Position numbers and translations under genes: made by a program. Shown here piece by piece: positions 16,642-25,601 of a stretch of 64,000 bases of DNA. The notes beneath the pieces are model-generated. The model made no database searches. It was not told the origin of the DNA and worked only from the letters and a program-made list of their open reading frames with translations. Position 1 is the stretch's first letter. Each line of letters starts with the position of its first letter. Source of the DNA: Bauldia sp965232525 (GTDB lineage: Bacteria; Pseudomonadota; Alphaproteobacteria; Rhizobiales; Kaistiaceae); the NCBI RefSeq assembly GCF_965232525.1, contig NZ_OZ246980.1, positions 1,612,001-1,676,000 on the forward strand, written 5' to 3'.

Positions 16642-18393
16642 ATGCAGGATCGGATTGCCCCCGGCCCCGATGGCAGCGTCCCCGACGCGGGCGACACCGT
16701 GCTGACCGTCGAGAACCTCAGCATCGACTTTCACCTCAGGACTCACATCCTTCACGCCGTCCGCAATGTCAGCTTCGACCTCCACCGCGGCGGCACGTTC
16801 TGCCTAGTTGGCGAAAGCGGCTCGGGCAAGAGCGTGACCGCCCGGGCGCTGCTGCGGATCATCGACAAGGAAGCGCGGGTCACCGGCGGGCGCATCATCC
16901 TGAAGACGGGCCCGGAGCCGCTCGACCTGACCGCGCTTGGCGAAGACAGCCGCCAGATACGCGACGTTCGCGGCGGCCGCATCGGTCTCGTCTTCCAGGA
17001 GCCGATGAGCTCGCTGTCGCCGGTCCACACCATCGGTTCGCAGATCGTCGAGGCGTTGCGCCTCCACCGTCACATGGACAAGCGCGCGGCGTTGCGGGAG
17101 ACCGTCGAACTGCTCCGCCAGGTCGAGATCGCCGATCCGGAGAACATGGTGAAGCGCTACACGTTCGAGTTCTCCGGCGGCATGCGCCAGCGGGCGATGA
17201 TCGCCATGGCGCTCGCCTGCGATCCTGACATCCTCATCGCCGACGAGCCGACCACCGCCCTCGATGTCACCACCCAGGCTGAGATCCTCGACCTGATCAA
17301 GCGGCTCCAGATGTCGCGGGGCATGGCGATGCTCCTGATCACCCACGACCTCGGCGTTGTCGCCGAGGTCGCCGATCGGGTCGCGGTGATGCGCTATGGG
17401 GAGATCGTCGAGCAGGGTTCGGTCGACGATATCTTCTATCGCCCGTCTCATCCCTATACCCGGCGTCTGCTAGAATCGACGGTGCGCCTTGAGCACCACG
17501 CGCACGTTGGGTCCGCAGCCGATCCCTCCGAACCCGTATCGCCGCCGCGCGCGGTGCTGTCGGTTCGCGGTCTCACCAAGGCTTTCGGCGCAGGCCGCCA
17601 GTGGCTCGGCTCGCCGGGGCACGCGTTCAAGGCGGTCGACGATGTCAGCTTCGATCTCGAGGACGGCGAGAACCTCGGCATCGTTGGCGAAAGCGGATCG
17701 GGTAAGACAACGCTCGGCCGGCTGATCCTGCGCATCATGGACCCGACCGCCGGCAACGTGATCTACCGACCCGACGCCGCAGCGGACGAAGTTAACGTCA
17801 CCGATCTCGACAAGCGAAACCTGCGCAAGTTCCACGCCCAAGTCCGCCTTATCTTCCAGGACCCTTTCTCGTCGCTGAACCCGCGGATGACGGTCAAGCA
17901 GATCATCGGCGAGCCGCTGCTGGTCAACGGTCGGGCCAAGGGCAAAGCGCTGGAGGAACGGGTCGGCGAATTGATGGAGACGGTCGGGCTCGATCCAGCG
18001 GCGATGGAGCGTTTCCCGCACGCGTTCTCCGGCGGTCAGCGGCAGCGTATCGGCATCGCCAGGGCACTGGCGCTCGACCCCCGCATCATCATCGCCGACG
18101 AGGCGACTTCGGCCCTCGATGTGTCGATCCGCGCCCAAATCCTCGACCTACTCCTCGGCATCCAGGAGCGGCTACGGCTCAGCTTCATCTTCATCTCACA
18201 CGACATCGCCGTGGTCCGCTACTTCTGCCAGCGCGTTGCGGTGATGCACAAAGGCAAGATCGTCGAGATCGGATCGGCCGAGCAAATCTGCACCGAGCCG
18301 CAACAGCCCTACACCCAAAGCCTCATCTCCGCCGTTCCCAACCCCGACCCGCGTAACAAGCGCATGCTCCACCGCACCCGTTTCGTCGCATAA
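16642..18393 (+). CDS. Fused double ABC ATPase (DppD-DppF type)
   Basis: The 583-residue protein contains two complete ATPase domains. The first has Walker A GESGSGKSV, signature FSGGMRQR and Walker B ILIADEPTTALD; the second has GESGSGKTT, FSGGQRQR and IIIADEATSALD. Oligosaccharide/dipeptide importers usually use two separate genes, but fused forms are common in alphaproteobacteria. Each half ends with the C-terminal HPYTRRLL or QPYTQSLI motif of Opp/Dpp ATPases. Both active sites look intact. It completes the importer that starts at 10318. Confidence 0.93.
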   Translation: MQDRIAPGPDGSVPDAGDTVLTVENLSIDFHLRTHILHAVRNVSFDLHRGGTFCLVGESGSGKSVTARALLRIIDKEARVTGGRIILKTGPEPLDLTALGEDSRQIRDVRGGRIGLVFQEPMSSLSPVHTIGSQIVEALRLHRHMDKRAALRETVELLRQVEIADPENMVKRYTFEFSGGMRQRAMIAMALACDPDILIADEPTTALDVTTQAEILDLIKRLQMSRGMAMLLITHDLGVVAEVADRVAVMRYGEIVEQGSVDDIFYRPSHPYTRRLLESTVRLEHHAHVGSAADPSEPVSPPRAVLSVRGLTKAFGAGRQWLGSPGHAFKAVDDVSFDLEDGENLGIVGESGSGKTTLGRLILRIMDPTAGNVIYRPDAAADEVNVTDLDKRNLRKFHAQVRLIFQDPFSSLNPRMTVKQIIGEPLLVNGRAKGKALEERVGELMETVGLDPAAMERFPHAFSGGQRQRIGIARALALDPRIIIADEATSALDVSIRAQILDLLLGIQERLRLSFIFISHDIAVVRYFCQRVAVMHKGKIVEIGSAEQICTEPQQPYTQSLISAVPNPDPRNKRMLHRTRFVA

Positions 18394-18404
18394 GGAACCA
18401 TCAC

Positions 18405-19181
18405 GTGCCGAAATTCTCCGCCAACCTTTCCTTCCTCTATCCCGACCTCGACTTCACCGATCGGTTCGCCGCCGCGGCGGCGGATGGCTTTCGGGCGGTC
18501 GAGTACATGAGCCCGTACGAGGTTCCAGCCGAAACCCTCGCCGGCCTGCTCGCCGAACACGGCTTGACGCAAGCGCTGTTCAATCTTCCGGCAGGTGACT
18601 GGGCTGGGGGCGAGCGCGGTGTCGCCTGCTTGCCGGACCGGGTCGACGAATTCCGCGCCGGCGTTGACGCGGCGATCGCTTATGCGCTGGCGCTCAAGTG
18701 CTCCAAGATCAACTGCCTCTCTGGTGTCGCGCCGGAGGGTGTGGAACGGTCGGTGCTTGAAGAAACGCTGGTTGCCAATCTGCGCTACGCCGCCGAGCGG
18801 CTGGACGCAGCCGGCATCAAGCTCGTGCTTGAGCCGATCAACACCCGCGACATTCCGGGCTTCTTCATCCCGCGCACCGACGACGCGGAAGCCATCTTCG
18901 CGCGCGTCGATCACGCCAATCTGTTTCTGCAATACGACGTCTATCATGCCCAGGTCATGCAGGGCGATCTGGTCGAGACCCTTCGGCGGCTGGCGCCCCG
19001 CATCGCCCACATTCAGATCGCCGATAATCCGGGACGACACGAGCCGGGGACCGGCGAGATCAACTATTCCTTCGTGCTCGCTGCCATCGATGACGTCGGC
19101 TACGACGATTTCGTCGGCTGCGAATACAAGCCGCAAACCGACACCAGCGCCGGCCTGAGCTGGATGCGTCCCTACCGCTGA
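18405..19181 (+). CDS. Hydroxypyruvate isomerase / 2-oxo-tetronate isomerase family
   Basis: A GTG start 11 bases after the ATPase stop gives 258 residues, exactly the size of E. coli Hyi. The metal-binding glutamates Glu143 (VLEPIN) and Glu240 (GCEYKP) are present at matching positions, as are GDWAGGERG and LQYDVYHAQ. The family contains hydroxypyruvate isomerases of glyoxylate metabolism and OtnI-type 2-oxo-tetronate isomerases. No glyoxylate carboligase is nearby, so the classical glyoxylate route is not shown by the context. Its place in a glycoside hydrolase operon suggests a sugar-derived keto acid or ketose as substrate. Confidence 0.85.
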   Translation: MPKFSANLSFLYPDLDFTDRFAAAAADGFRAVEYMSPYEVPAETLAGLLAEHGLTQALFNLPAGDWAGGERGVACLPDRVDEFRAGVDAAIAYALALKCSKINCLSGVAPEGVERSVLEETLVANLRYAAERLDAAGIKLVLEPINTRDIPGFFIPRTDDAEAIFARVDHANLFLQYDVYHAQVMQGDLVETLRRLAPRIAHIQIADNPGRHEPGTGEINYSFVLAAIDDVGYDDFVGCEYKPQTDTSAGLSWMRPYR

Positions 19182-19186
19182 CCACT

Positions 19187-19213
19187 GGAGCCGGGCGCTT
19201 CCCGCCCGGCTCC
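19187..19213 (+). terminator. Intergenic hairpin between isomerase and GH42 genes
   Basis: GGAGCCGGGC and GCCCGGCTCC form a perfect ten-pair stem with a seven-base loop, 5 bases after the isomerase stop. No run of T follows, so it may only attenuate transcription or protect the upstream mRNA. Confidence 0.45.
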
Positions 19214-19283
19214 TTGGCCCAAACGAATTGCCCCGCGGACCGCGCTGTCCGTCCGCTCCGATCGTCGAAAGAAAGGATGACTC

Positions 19284-21389
19284 ATGCCACAGTCCGGCCC
19301 CCAAGTACCGTTCGGTGCGGTCTATTTCCGCAAGTCCAATCCGCCGCGCGAGGATTGGGAACGCGACTACGGGATCGCCGCCGAAGACGGCCTCAACGTC
19401 TTCCGGTACTGGTTCATGTGGAGCGCGATCGAGCGGGCGCCCGACTCCTACGACTGGGAGGAATACGATCGCCAGCTCGACATGGCGGCGGACAACGGTA
19501 TTAAGACGATCATTGCCATCCTGCTTCACGCCGCGCCGGACTGGGCGGTGCGCAAATACGCGCACGGCCGGCAGATGACCTGGGACGGGACGCCGCTGCC
19601 ATCGCTGATGGGCCCGTCGGCTGCGACCGGCGGCTTCGCCGGCAACAGCGGCGGCGCCGGCACGTTGACGCTCAACTGCCCGGAAGTGCGCGAGCAGGCC
19701 CGCAAGTTCATGGTAGCGCTCGCCGAGCGCTACAAGGGACACGCCGGGTTCTGGGGCTACGACGTCTGGAACGAGTGCAACTACTCGCCCGACGTTGACT
19801 TCAACCCGTTCACCAAAGCCCGCTACCGCGAGTGGCTGCGCGCCAAGTACGGCGACCTCGAAACGCTGTCGCGCGCCTGGTATCGCTATTCCTACGCCGA
19901 GTGGGACGATATCGAGCCGCCGGCGCGGACCGCACCCTATCCCGAAAACCTCGACTGGCTCGCCTTCAAGCGCGACGACTACTACGACCAGATGCAGTGG
20001 AAGATCGACACGATCCGGGCGATCGACCAGGACTGCCTGATCGCCGCCCATGGCGTGTCCGGCGCGATCACCGACATGGCGTCGCGCGGCTGCGACGATT
20101 GGCTGGCGGCCTCCAAGGTCGAGGCCTACGGCTTCACCTGGATCGCGGCGCGCAAGGGCAATCAGCCGTGGCGCAACTTTCACGGCGTCGATCTCACCCG
20201 CTGTGCGTCGCGAGGCAAGCCGTTCTGGCACGCCGAACGCCAGGGTGGACCGCTGTGGATCCAGCCGCAAGTGGTCGGTCGCGACAAGGAGGACGGCCGC
20301 GTCGCCGAGCCCGAGGACATCCGGGTCTGGACGATGACGTCGTTCTCTGGCGGCGCCCGCGGCATCATGAACCTGCGCTATCGTCCGCTGCTCGACGGCC
20401 CGTTGTTCGGCGCCTTCGGTTCCTACGGTATGGACGGTTCGCGCACACCGCGGTCAGACATGGCGAGCGCCATGGCGAAATGGGCCAATGACCAAGCGCA
20501 GAAGCCGGTGATGGCGGCGCGTCCCGTCGGTGGCGACATCGGTATTCTGATCGCGCCCGAGACCCAGCAATGGGCCTACCTCCTCAACTATCAGGGTCAG
20601 TTCGACACCTATCCGGCGGCGATGTGGGGCGCCTATCGCGGCTTCTTTGACAATGGTCTCCAGCCCGATTGGGTTCACATCGATGACATGGACTCCTACG
20701 ACGCCCTCTACGCCCCGTACCCGATCATGCTGACCCGCGAACATGCCCGGCGGCTGGCCGCCTGGGTCGAAACCGGTGGCACGCTGATCTCCGAAGCTTG
20801 CCCCGGCTATTTTGGCGATCGCGGTAAGGTGGGAACCGTGCAGCCCAACAACGGTCTCGACGTGCTGTTCGGCGCCCGCGAAAGCGAGGTCGAGTTCATG
20901 CCCGATATCGGCGACCGGATTCGCTTCACCCATGATGGGCTGACGCTCACCGGCGGCGGCTTCCTCCAGTCCTATACGCTGGCCAGCGGTGAGGCCCGCG
21001 GGGCGTTTACCGACGGGCGACTCGCCATGGTCGAGAACACACACGGGGACGGACGGACGTTGCTGATCGGCACCCATCCGTCGGTCGGCTACTATCGTGA
21101 CGAAGCGGAAACCGGCCGGCAGTTCTTCGCCCGGATGTTCGCCTTCACCGGCCGGACCCAGCACGCCAGGGCCGACAATCCGCTGATCCAGGTGCGCATC
21201 CATGAGGGCGACGGGCGCACCTATGCGTGGTTCCTCAACCCGACGCGCCAGACTCAGTCGGGCCGCGTGGTCTTCGGCCGGGGCGCCGTGACGCCGGGCA
21301 CCGTGCACTGGGCCGGCGACGGGGCTGCCTTCGACGGCGAGACCTTCAGTCTGCCGCCGCGGGATGCCTTCGTAGTCGAATTGACGTAA
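19284..21389 (+). CDS. GH42-family beta-galactosidase-like enzyme
   Basis: This 701-residue cytoplasmic enzyme has the full three-domain layout of GH42: a TIM barrel (about 10-400), a glutamine-amidotransferase-like trimerisation domain (about 410-620) and a small beta domain. The acid/base glutamate is Glu164 in YDVWNECNY and the nucleophile is Glu318 in FWHAERQGG, both in the expected motifs. AAAGAAAGG precedes the ATG. GH42 enzymes cleave beta-galactosides, beta-xylo- or arabinogalacto-oligosaccharides. No signal peptide is seen, which fits cleavage of sugars imported by the transporter upstream. Confidence 0.85.
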   Translation: MPQSGPQVPFGAVYFRKSNPPREDWERDYGIAAEDGLNVFRYWFMWSAIERAPDSYDWEEYDRQLDMAADNGIKTIIAILLHAAPDWAVRKYAHGRQMTWDGTPLPSLMGPSAATGGFAGNSGGAGTLTLNCPEVREQARKFMVALAERYKGHAGFWGYDVWNECNYSPDVDFNPFTKARYREWLRAKYGDLETLSRAWYRYSYAEWDDIEPPARTAPYPENLDWLAFKRDDYYDQMQWKIDTIRAIDQDCLIAAHGVSGAITDMASRGCDDWLAASKVEAYGFTWIAARKGNQPWRNFHGVDLTRCASRGKPFWHAERQGGPLWIQPQVVGRDKEDGRVAEPEDIRVWTMTSFSGGARGIMNLRYRPLLDGPLFGAFGSYGMDGSRTPRSDMASAMAKWANDQAQKPVMAARPVGGDIGILIAPETQQWAYLLNYQGQFDTYPAAMWGAYRGFFDNGLQPDWVHIDDMDSYDALYAPYPIMLTREHARRLAAWVETGGTLISEACPGYFGDRGKVGTVQPNNGLDVLFGARESEVEFMPDIGDRIRFTHDGLTLTGGGFLQSYTLASGEARGAFTDGRLAMVENTHGDGRTLLIGTHPSVGYYRDEAETGRQFFARMFAFTGRTQHARADNPLIQVRIHEGDGRTYAWFLNPTRQTQSGRVVFGRGAVTPGTVHWAGDGAAFDGETFSLPPRDAFVVELT

Positions 21390-21434
21390 ACCCGGCCGGC
21401 CGACCGGCACAGATGATTGCAAGGAGAGTGTGAC

Positions 21435-22310
21435 GTGAAAATCGGTTTCATCGGACTGGGGGTCATGGGGCGGCCGATGGCGGGGCATCTGCTTGCCGCA
21501 GGCCACGAGCTTTTCGTCAACCGGGTCAAACCCGTGTCGCAGTTTCTGGTCGATCAGGGCGCCACTGCCTGCGCGACCCCGGCCGAGGTGGCGACCGCCG
21601 CCGATGTGGTGATCCTGATGGTGCCGGACACGCCCGACGTCGACGAGGTGCTGTTCGGGACGAACGGCGTGGCAGAGGCTCTGTCGCCGGGCAAGCTGGT
21701 GATCGACATGAGCTCGATCTCGCCGGTCGCCACCAAGGACTTCGCCGCGCGCATCGCTGCCAAGAATTGCGGCTACCTCGACGCGCCGGTGTCCGGCGGC
21801 GAGGTCGGTGCGAAGAACGCGGCACTCACCATTATGGTCGGCGGTTCGGAGGACGACTTCGCCCGGGCGCTACCGCTGTTCGAAACGATGGGCAAAACCA
21901 TCACTCGGGTCGGCGGGATCGGCGACGGCCAGACGGCCAAGGTCGCCAATCAGATCATCGTCGGCCTCACCATCGAGGCGGTCGCCGAAGCTCTGCTCTT
22001 CGCTCGCAACGCCGGCGCCGATCCGGCCAAGGTGCGCGAGGCGCTGATGGGCGGCTTCGCGTCGTCACGCATCCTCGAGGTGCATGGCGAACGGATGATC
22101 AAGGAGACCTTCGATCCCGGTTTCCGCATCCGGCTTCACAACAAGGACATGAACCTCGCGGTCGAGTCGGCACGGGCGCTCGAAATCGGCCTTCCGGGCA
22201 CGGCACTGACCCAGCAGCTGATGAACGCTGCGCTTGGTGCCGGCGACGGCGACCTCGATCACTCCGGCCTAATCCGGACGCTGGCGCGCCTGTCGGGACA
22301 AGGGGACTGA
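21435..22310 (+). CDS. Beta-hydroxyacid dehydrogenase (GlxR / tartronate semialdehyde reductase-like)
   Basis: A GTG at 21435 behind AAGGAGAG gives 291 residues. The N-terminal NAD(P)-binding motif GFIGLGVMGRPMAGHLL, the substrate-binding APVSGGEVGAKN, the GDGQTAKVANQ helix and the catalytic lysine in HNKDMNLAVE are all present. Members reduce tartronate semialdehyde or oxidise 3-hydroxyacids such as L-threonate. Together with the upstream isomerase it could reduce or oxidise three- or four-carbon products of the sugar. It is the last gene of the array. Confidence 0.85.
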   Translation: MKIGFIGLGVMGRPMAGHLLAAGHELFVNRVKPVSQFLVDQGATACATPAEVATAADVVILMVPDTPDVDEVLFGTNGVAEALSPGKLVIDMSSISPVATKDFAARIAAKNCGYLDAPVSGGEVGAKNAALTIMVGGSEDDFARALPLFETMGKTITRVGGIGDGQTAKVANQIIVGLTIEAVAEALLFARNAGADPAKVREALMGGFASSRILEVHGERMIKETFDPGFRIRLHNKDMNLAVESARALEIGLPGTALTQQLMNAALGAGDGDLDHSGLIRTLARLSGQGD

Positions 22311-22329
22311 TCGGCAATCGTTGCCGATC
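22309..22329. terminator. Hairpin overlapping the dehydrogenase stop, between convergent genes
   Basis: GATCGGCAA and TTGCCGATC form a perfect nine-pair stem with a three-base loop; it includes the last two bases of the stop codon. It is placed to serve both convergent genes but has no T-run on either side. Confidence 0.5.
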
Positions 22330-22335
22330 GGGTGG

Positions 22336-23139
22336 TCACGCATCGTTCAGCGACCAGTCGTAGTCGGTTCCGCCGATCCGCGAGAAGCCGCCGAGCTGAG
22401 AGGCCAGCGGTTCGTCGGCATAGCCCTGCATGTGCCGGATAACGCCGGCGTCGCTCGACCCGAAGTCCTCCTTGAACCAGCGATAGAGGCTGGAAACCCG
22501 GAGCGAGCGCCCGCGCCGGATGGTCACGCCACGGGGATGGTTCACATAGGCCCGCGCGGCAGCGTTCAGATCGGCGTCGAGCGTCGCCGCCCGCCACGCC
22601 GTGCCCTTGAGGTTCGGGCAGCCGATTGACGCGCAGTTGACGGCATAGTGGACCCGTGGATCGCGGAATGTCGGGCGCATGGTGTCGTGTTCGATGTCGT
22701 CGAGCGACATCGGCACGCCTTCGACTTCGACCAGTTTGGTGCGCCACGGCCCGGAGAACGCCTTCAGGTCGAAGCCGGTTCCCGTGCTTTTGATGTTCTT
22801 GATCGAACGGACCGGATAGGCGTCGAGCACCACCTTGAGGGTCAGCGTGTTGTAGAGGTTGGTCCAGTAGGCGAACGCCGCCGATGGCTGGAGCGTCGAC
22901 GGCGCTTCATCCGAGAGCGCCGCGATGATCGCGTTGAGCCGTCCGAGATCGTCGGCGTTTCGCTTCCACGCCGCGTAGCGGACGCGGGCGACACCATCGT
23001 CGCCGACCACCACATAGCGGTCGAGCAGGTTGTCATAGATCGACAGAGGATCGTCAACGGCCAGGGCGAAGCGTGGTGCCAACGCCGTGGTGACCAGCGC
23101 GGCGGCGCCAAACAGGATTTCGCGGCGGGAAAGAGTCAC
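22336..23139 (-). CDS. DUF547 protein with Tat-like signal peptide
   Basis: The 267-residue product has a SRREILF motif before a hydrophobic stretch ending APRFALA, so it is probably exported, possibly by the Tat route. The mature part matches DUF547: AYWTNLYNTLTLKVVL, KSTGTGFDL, MSLDDIEHDTMR, and VHYAVNCASIGCPNL. The histidine and cysteines in the last motif are strongly conserved in the family. Its biochemical function is not known to me. It is divergent from the membrane protein at 23352. Confidence 0.85.
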   Translation of the reverse strand: MTLSRREILFGAAALVTTALAPRFALAVDDPLSIYDNLLDRYVVVGDDGVARVRYAAWKRNADDLGRLNAIIAALSDEAPSTLQPSAAFAYWTNLYNTLTLKVVLDAYPVRSIKNIKSTGTGFDLKAFSGPWRTKLVEVEGVPMSLDDIEHDTMRPTFRDPRVHYAVNCASIGCPNLKGTAWRAATLDADLNAAARAYVNHPRGVTIRRGRSLRVSSLYRWFKEDFGSSDAGVIRHMQGYADEPLASQLGGFSRIGGTDYDWSLNDA

Positions 23140-23351
23140 GTCTCAGGTATCCGATCGAGCCATTCGTTTCGCGGCTCGCCCTTGCCGCATGGGAGACATC
23201 TTGCCCGCGGATGTGGATCACCTGCTACTCAAAGCGTTGTGAGACAGCGGCAAAGCGCGATAACGGTCAGCACCGGCCGTGGTGTGGCGCTGGCGCGCGC
23301 CATTGCGCTGGATTAACATCGGCCCGACCGCACGCAGGATCAGCGGGGATC

Positions 23352-24146
23352 ATGTTCGGGGTCACCTTTCAGGACAGCCCATTATTGGTCGTGACCGTCA
23401 TTGCCGTGGCGGTCGTGCTCGTGTTCCTTCTGATTTCGGCGATCGTTTCGGCGATCTGGGGCAGGGGCCGGGGCGACGACGCGCTGCCGCCCGACGAAGA
23501 CTATGACGACGAACCCCAGTTACCCAGGTTCGACGACGAACGCCGCAATTCTCGCCGGCTACCGAAACGGTTCGGATTCGTCGCGCTGTTGGTGTCGTTC
23601 ATCGTCGGTGCCGTCGCCGGCGGCGGCGGGTTGGTGGTTCTCTCCAACGACGGCGATCTCGATTCGTCGATGCGCTCAATGGTTCACCTGGCCGACACCG
23701 CGTCTTCCAGGGCGCTCGCCGCCATGGGTTGGGGGGGTACCGAAGAGGCCGCGCCCGGAGCACCGGCGCTCGACTCCGGCCTGGATGTGGAGGAACCGGT
23801 GGGCGAAGCCGCCGCGAGTGAGGTGGCGGCACGCCTCGCCAACTTCGCGGCAAGGCTCAAGGGGACTCTGCCGCGTGAAGCCGGCCCCGAGTTCGCCCTG
23901 ACCAGCGTCGATATGGAGGGCATGACCCTCAACCTTGGATACACGATCGCCCGGCCGATGCGCGAGGCTGACCGCCCGGCGTTCGACGGCTTCATCATGC
24001 GTTCGGTTCGGTCTTTGTTCTGTGGCGAAGGGTCTCAGGAAATCCGTTTCCTCAACGATCATGGCGTCGCTTTTCGCATGACCTACCGCGATGCGCTCGG
24101 GGAAACATTCACCCAGCTCGATGTCCCTCCGAGCTACTGCGCCTGA
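23352..24146 (+). CDS. Membrane protein of unknown function with two N-terminal helices
   Basis: The ATG at 23352 gives 264 residues; the longer upstream frame reads as non-protein. One helix lies near residues 10-30 (LLVVTVIAVAVVLVFLLISAI) and a second near 75-100 (GFVALLVSFIVGAVAGGGG), with an acidic linker between. The C-terminal 110 residues look like a small periplasmic domain with SVDMEGMTLNLGYT and two cysteines (LFCGEG and SYCA). I do not recognise a specific family. It is followed by the outer-membrane protein gene and may belong to that group. Confidence 0.75.
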   Translation: MFGVTFQDSPLLVVTVIAVAVVLVFLLISAIVSAIWGRGRGDDALPPDEDYDDEPQLPRFDDERRNSRRLPKRFGFVALLVSFIVGAVAGGGGLVVLSNDGDLDSSMRSMVHLADTASSRALAAMGWGGTEEAAPGAPALDSGLDVEEPVGEAAASEVAARLANFAARLKGTLPREAGPEFALTSVDMEGMTLNLGYTIARPMREADRPAFDGFIMRSVRSLFCGEGSQEIRFLNDHGVAFRMTYRDALGETFTQLDVPPSYCA

Positions 24147-24287
24147 CCGCCGCTGGGGGTGGCCAAACCGGCGTTCGCGCTTGATTTGTGGACGATATTT
24201 AAGCCGCGCCGTGGCTGGTTAACCGCTGGCGGCTATGCCATATTGGCGCCGACTGTCAGTATCGTATCGGGTTGGGGACCGCACCAT

Positions 24288-25592
24288 ATGCTGCGACCAC
24301 GCTTCCTCTTTTGGGGAACGCTGTTTTTTGCGCTTTCGCAGCCGGTCGCCTCCTCTGCGCAGGTCGGTTCGGCCGCGCTCCAATCGGAACTCGATTCGGT
24401 CTACCAGAGGCTTCTCGCGGATCCGGCGAACCAGGCGCTGAACCGGCGCCTGATTGATATCGCCGTTCAGCTCGACGATTACGACGCGGCGATCGGCGCG
24501 GTCGAACGGCTGATCTTCTACGATCCCGATAACGCCGCCCTGCAGCTCGAAGCCGCCAGGCTCTATGCGCAAATCGATTCCTACGCGGCAGCTGCCGGAT
24601 ACCTGACCGATGCGCTCGCCCTCGCCAGCATCACGCCGGCGGAGCGCCAGGAGGCCGAGACGCTGCTCCGACAGGCGAACCGCGCCACGCGGCCGTCGCC
24701 TTGGAGCGGCTTCGGCCAAGTCGGCGCGCGCTATCAAAGCAACGCCAATCGCGGCTCGGTGGCGCTGGGCCTCAACGAGCCGCTGCCGTTCGAGGGACCG
24801 GTCGAGGACTGGAACAGCTTTGCTCTGGGGACGCTCGGCCTGGCGGTGCCGGTCGACGACAACGTTACCCTCGAGGCCGCCTTGTCAGGCTACTACGCCG
24901 ACCAGGAGAAGATCGATCGCCTCGATCTCGGTTTCGCCGAATTCACCGCCGGTCCGCGTCTGGCATCGACCGACGGGACGGTGTCGATCAAGCCATACGG
25001 GTTGGTTCAGGCCATCATGCTGGGCGGCGAAGAGTATCAGACCGCCTATGGCGGCGGGGCGTTGGTGCGCTTCACCTATTCCGACGGCTGGTGGGTCGAG
25101 CCGCAATACGAGTACAAGGACCGGACCTTCTACAACACTGACGACTATGAGACGGCGCGGGATCAGACCGGTGATCTCTCGACCTATGCTCTCAACATGA
25201 ACGCCCTGCTCGCGCAGAGCGTCAACCTGTCGTCGCGGATCGCCTATAACGAGAACCGTGCACGGAAGAGCTACCAGAGTTACGATCAGTATCGGGCCAC
25301 CATTGCCCTTGAGGTCGGCTTCGACCTCTTCGGCGTCGAGAACTGGTCGGTCACGCCGTTCTATAGCTACGCCCACACGGATTTTCGCGGCATCGCACCG
25401 ACCGAGCGATTCGCCGGCCTCAAGACAAAGCGCAAGGATCGCCAGTGGAGCGTCGGCGGAGACCTTGAAATCCCGGTACGGGAAAACGTGGCGCTCGGGG
25501 TCGCCGTGGAGTATACAAAGAACAAATCCAACCTTGACCGTGACAAATACGAAGACTGGACTGTCGTGGTTGGGCCACAAGGCAGATTCTAG
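24288..25592 (+). CDS. Outer-membrane protein: TPR region plus beta-barrel
   Basis: The ATG at 24288 gives 434 residues with a signal peptide ending QPVASSAQ. Residues about 25-125 are two to three TPR-like helices (YDAAIGAVERLIFYDPDNAA, SYAAAAGYLTDALAL). The rest has many alternating amphipathic strands rich in Tyr and Trp and ends in QGRF, with the terminal aromatic residue of outer-membrane barrels. The layout is like surface lipoprotein assembly modifiers and other TPR-barrel proteins. The FecR gene starts 9 bases later, so the two are in one operon with the RTX gene and are probably functionally linked. Confidence 0.78.
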   Translation: MLRPRFLFWGTLFFALSQPVASSAQVGSAALQSELDSVYQRLLADPANQALNRRLIDIAVQLDDYDAAIGAVERLIFYDPDNAALQLEAARLYAQIDSYAAAAGYLTDALALASITPAERQEAETLLRQANRATRPSPWSGFGQVGARYQSNANRGSVALGLNEPLPFEGPVEDWNSFALGTLGLAVPVDDNVTLEAALSGYYADQEKIDRLDLGFAEFTAGPRLASTDGTVSIKPYGLVQAIMLGGEEYQTAYGGGALVRFTYSDGWWVEPQYEYKDRTFYNTDDYETARDQTGDLSTYALNMNALLAQSVNLSSRIAYNENRARKSYQSYDQYRATIALEVGFDLFGVENWSVTPFYSYAHTDFRGIAPTERFAGLKTKRKDRQWSVGGDLEIPVRENVALGVAVEYTKNKSNLDRDKYEDWTVVVGPQGRF

Positions 25593-25601
25593 AGGTTAGC
25601 G

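Noticed and set aside
18309..20270. A 653-residue minus-strand frame
   Set aside because: It lies opposite the isomerase and GH42 genes, both with intact active-site motifs; no motif is visible in it.
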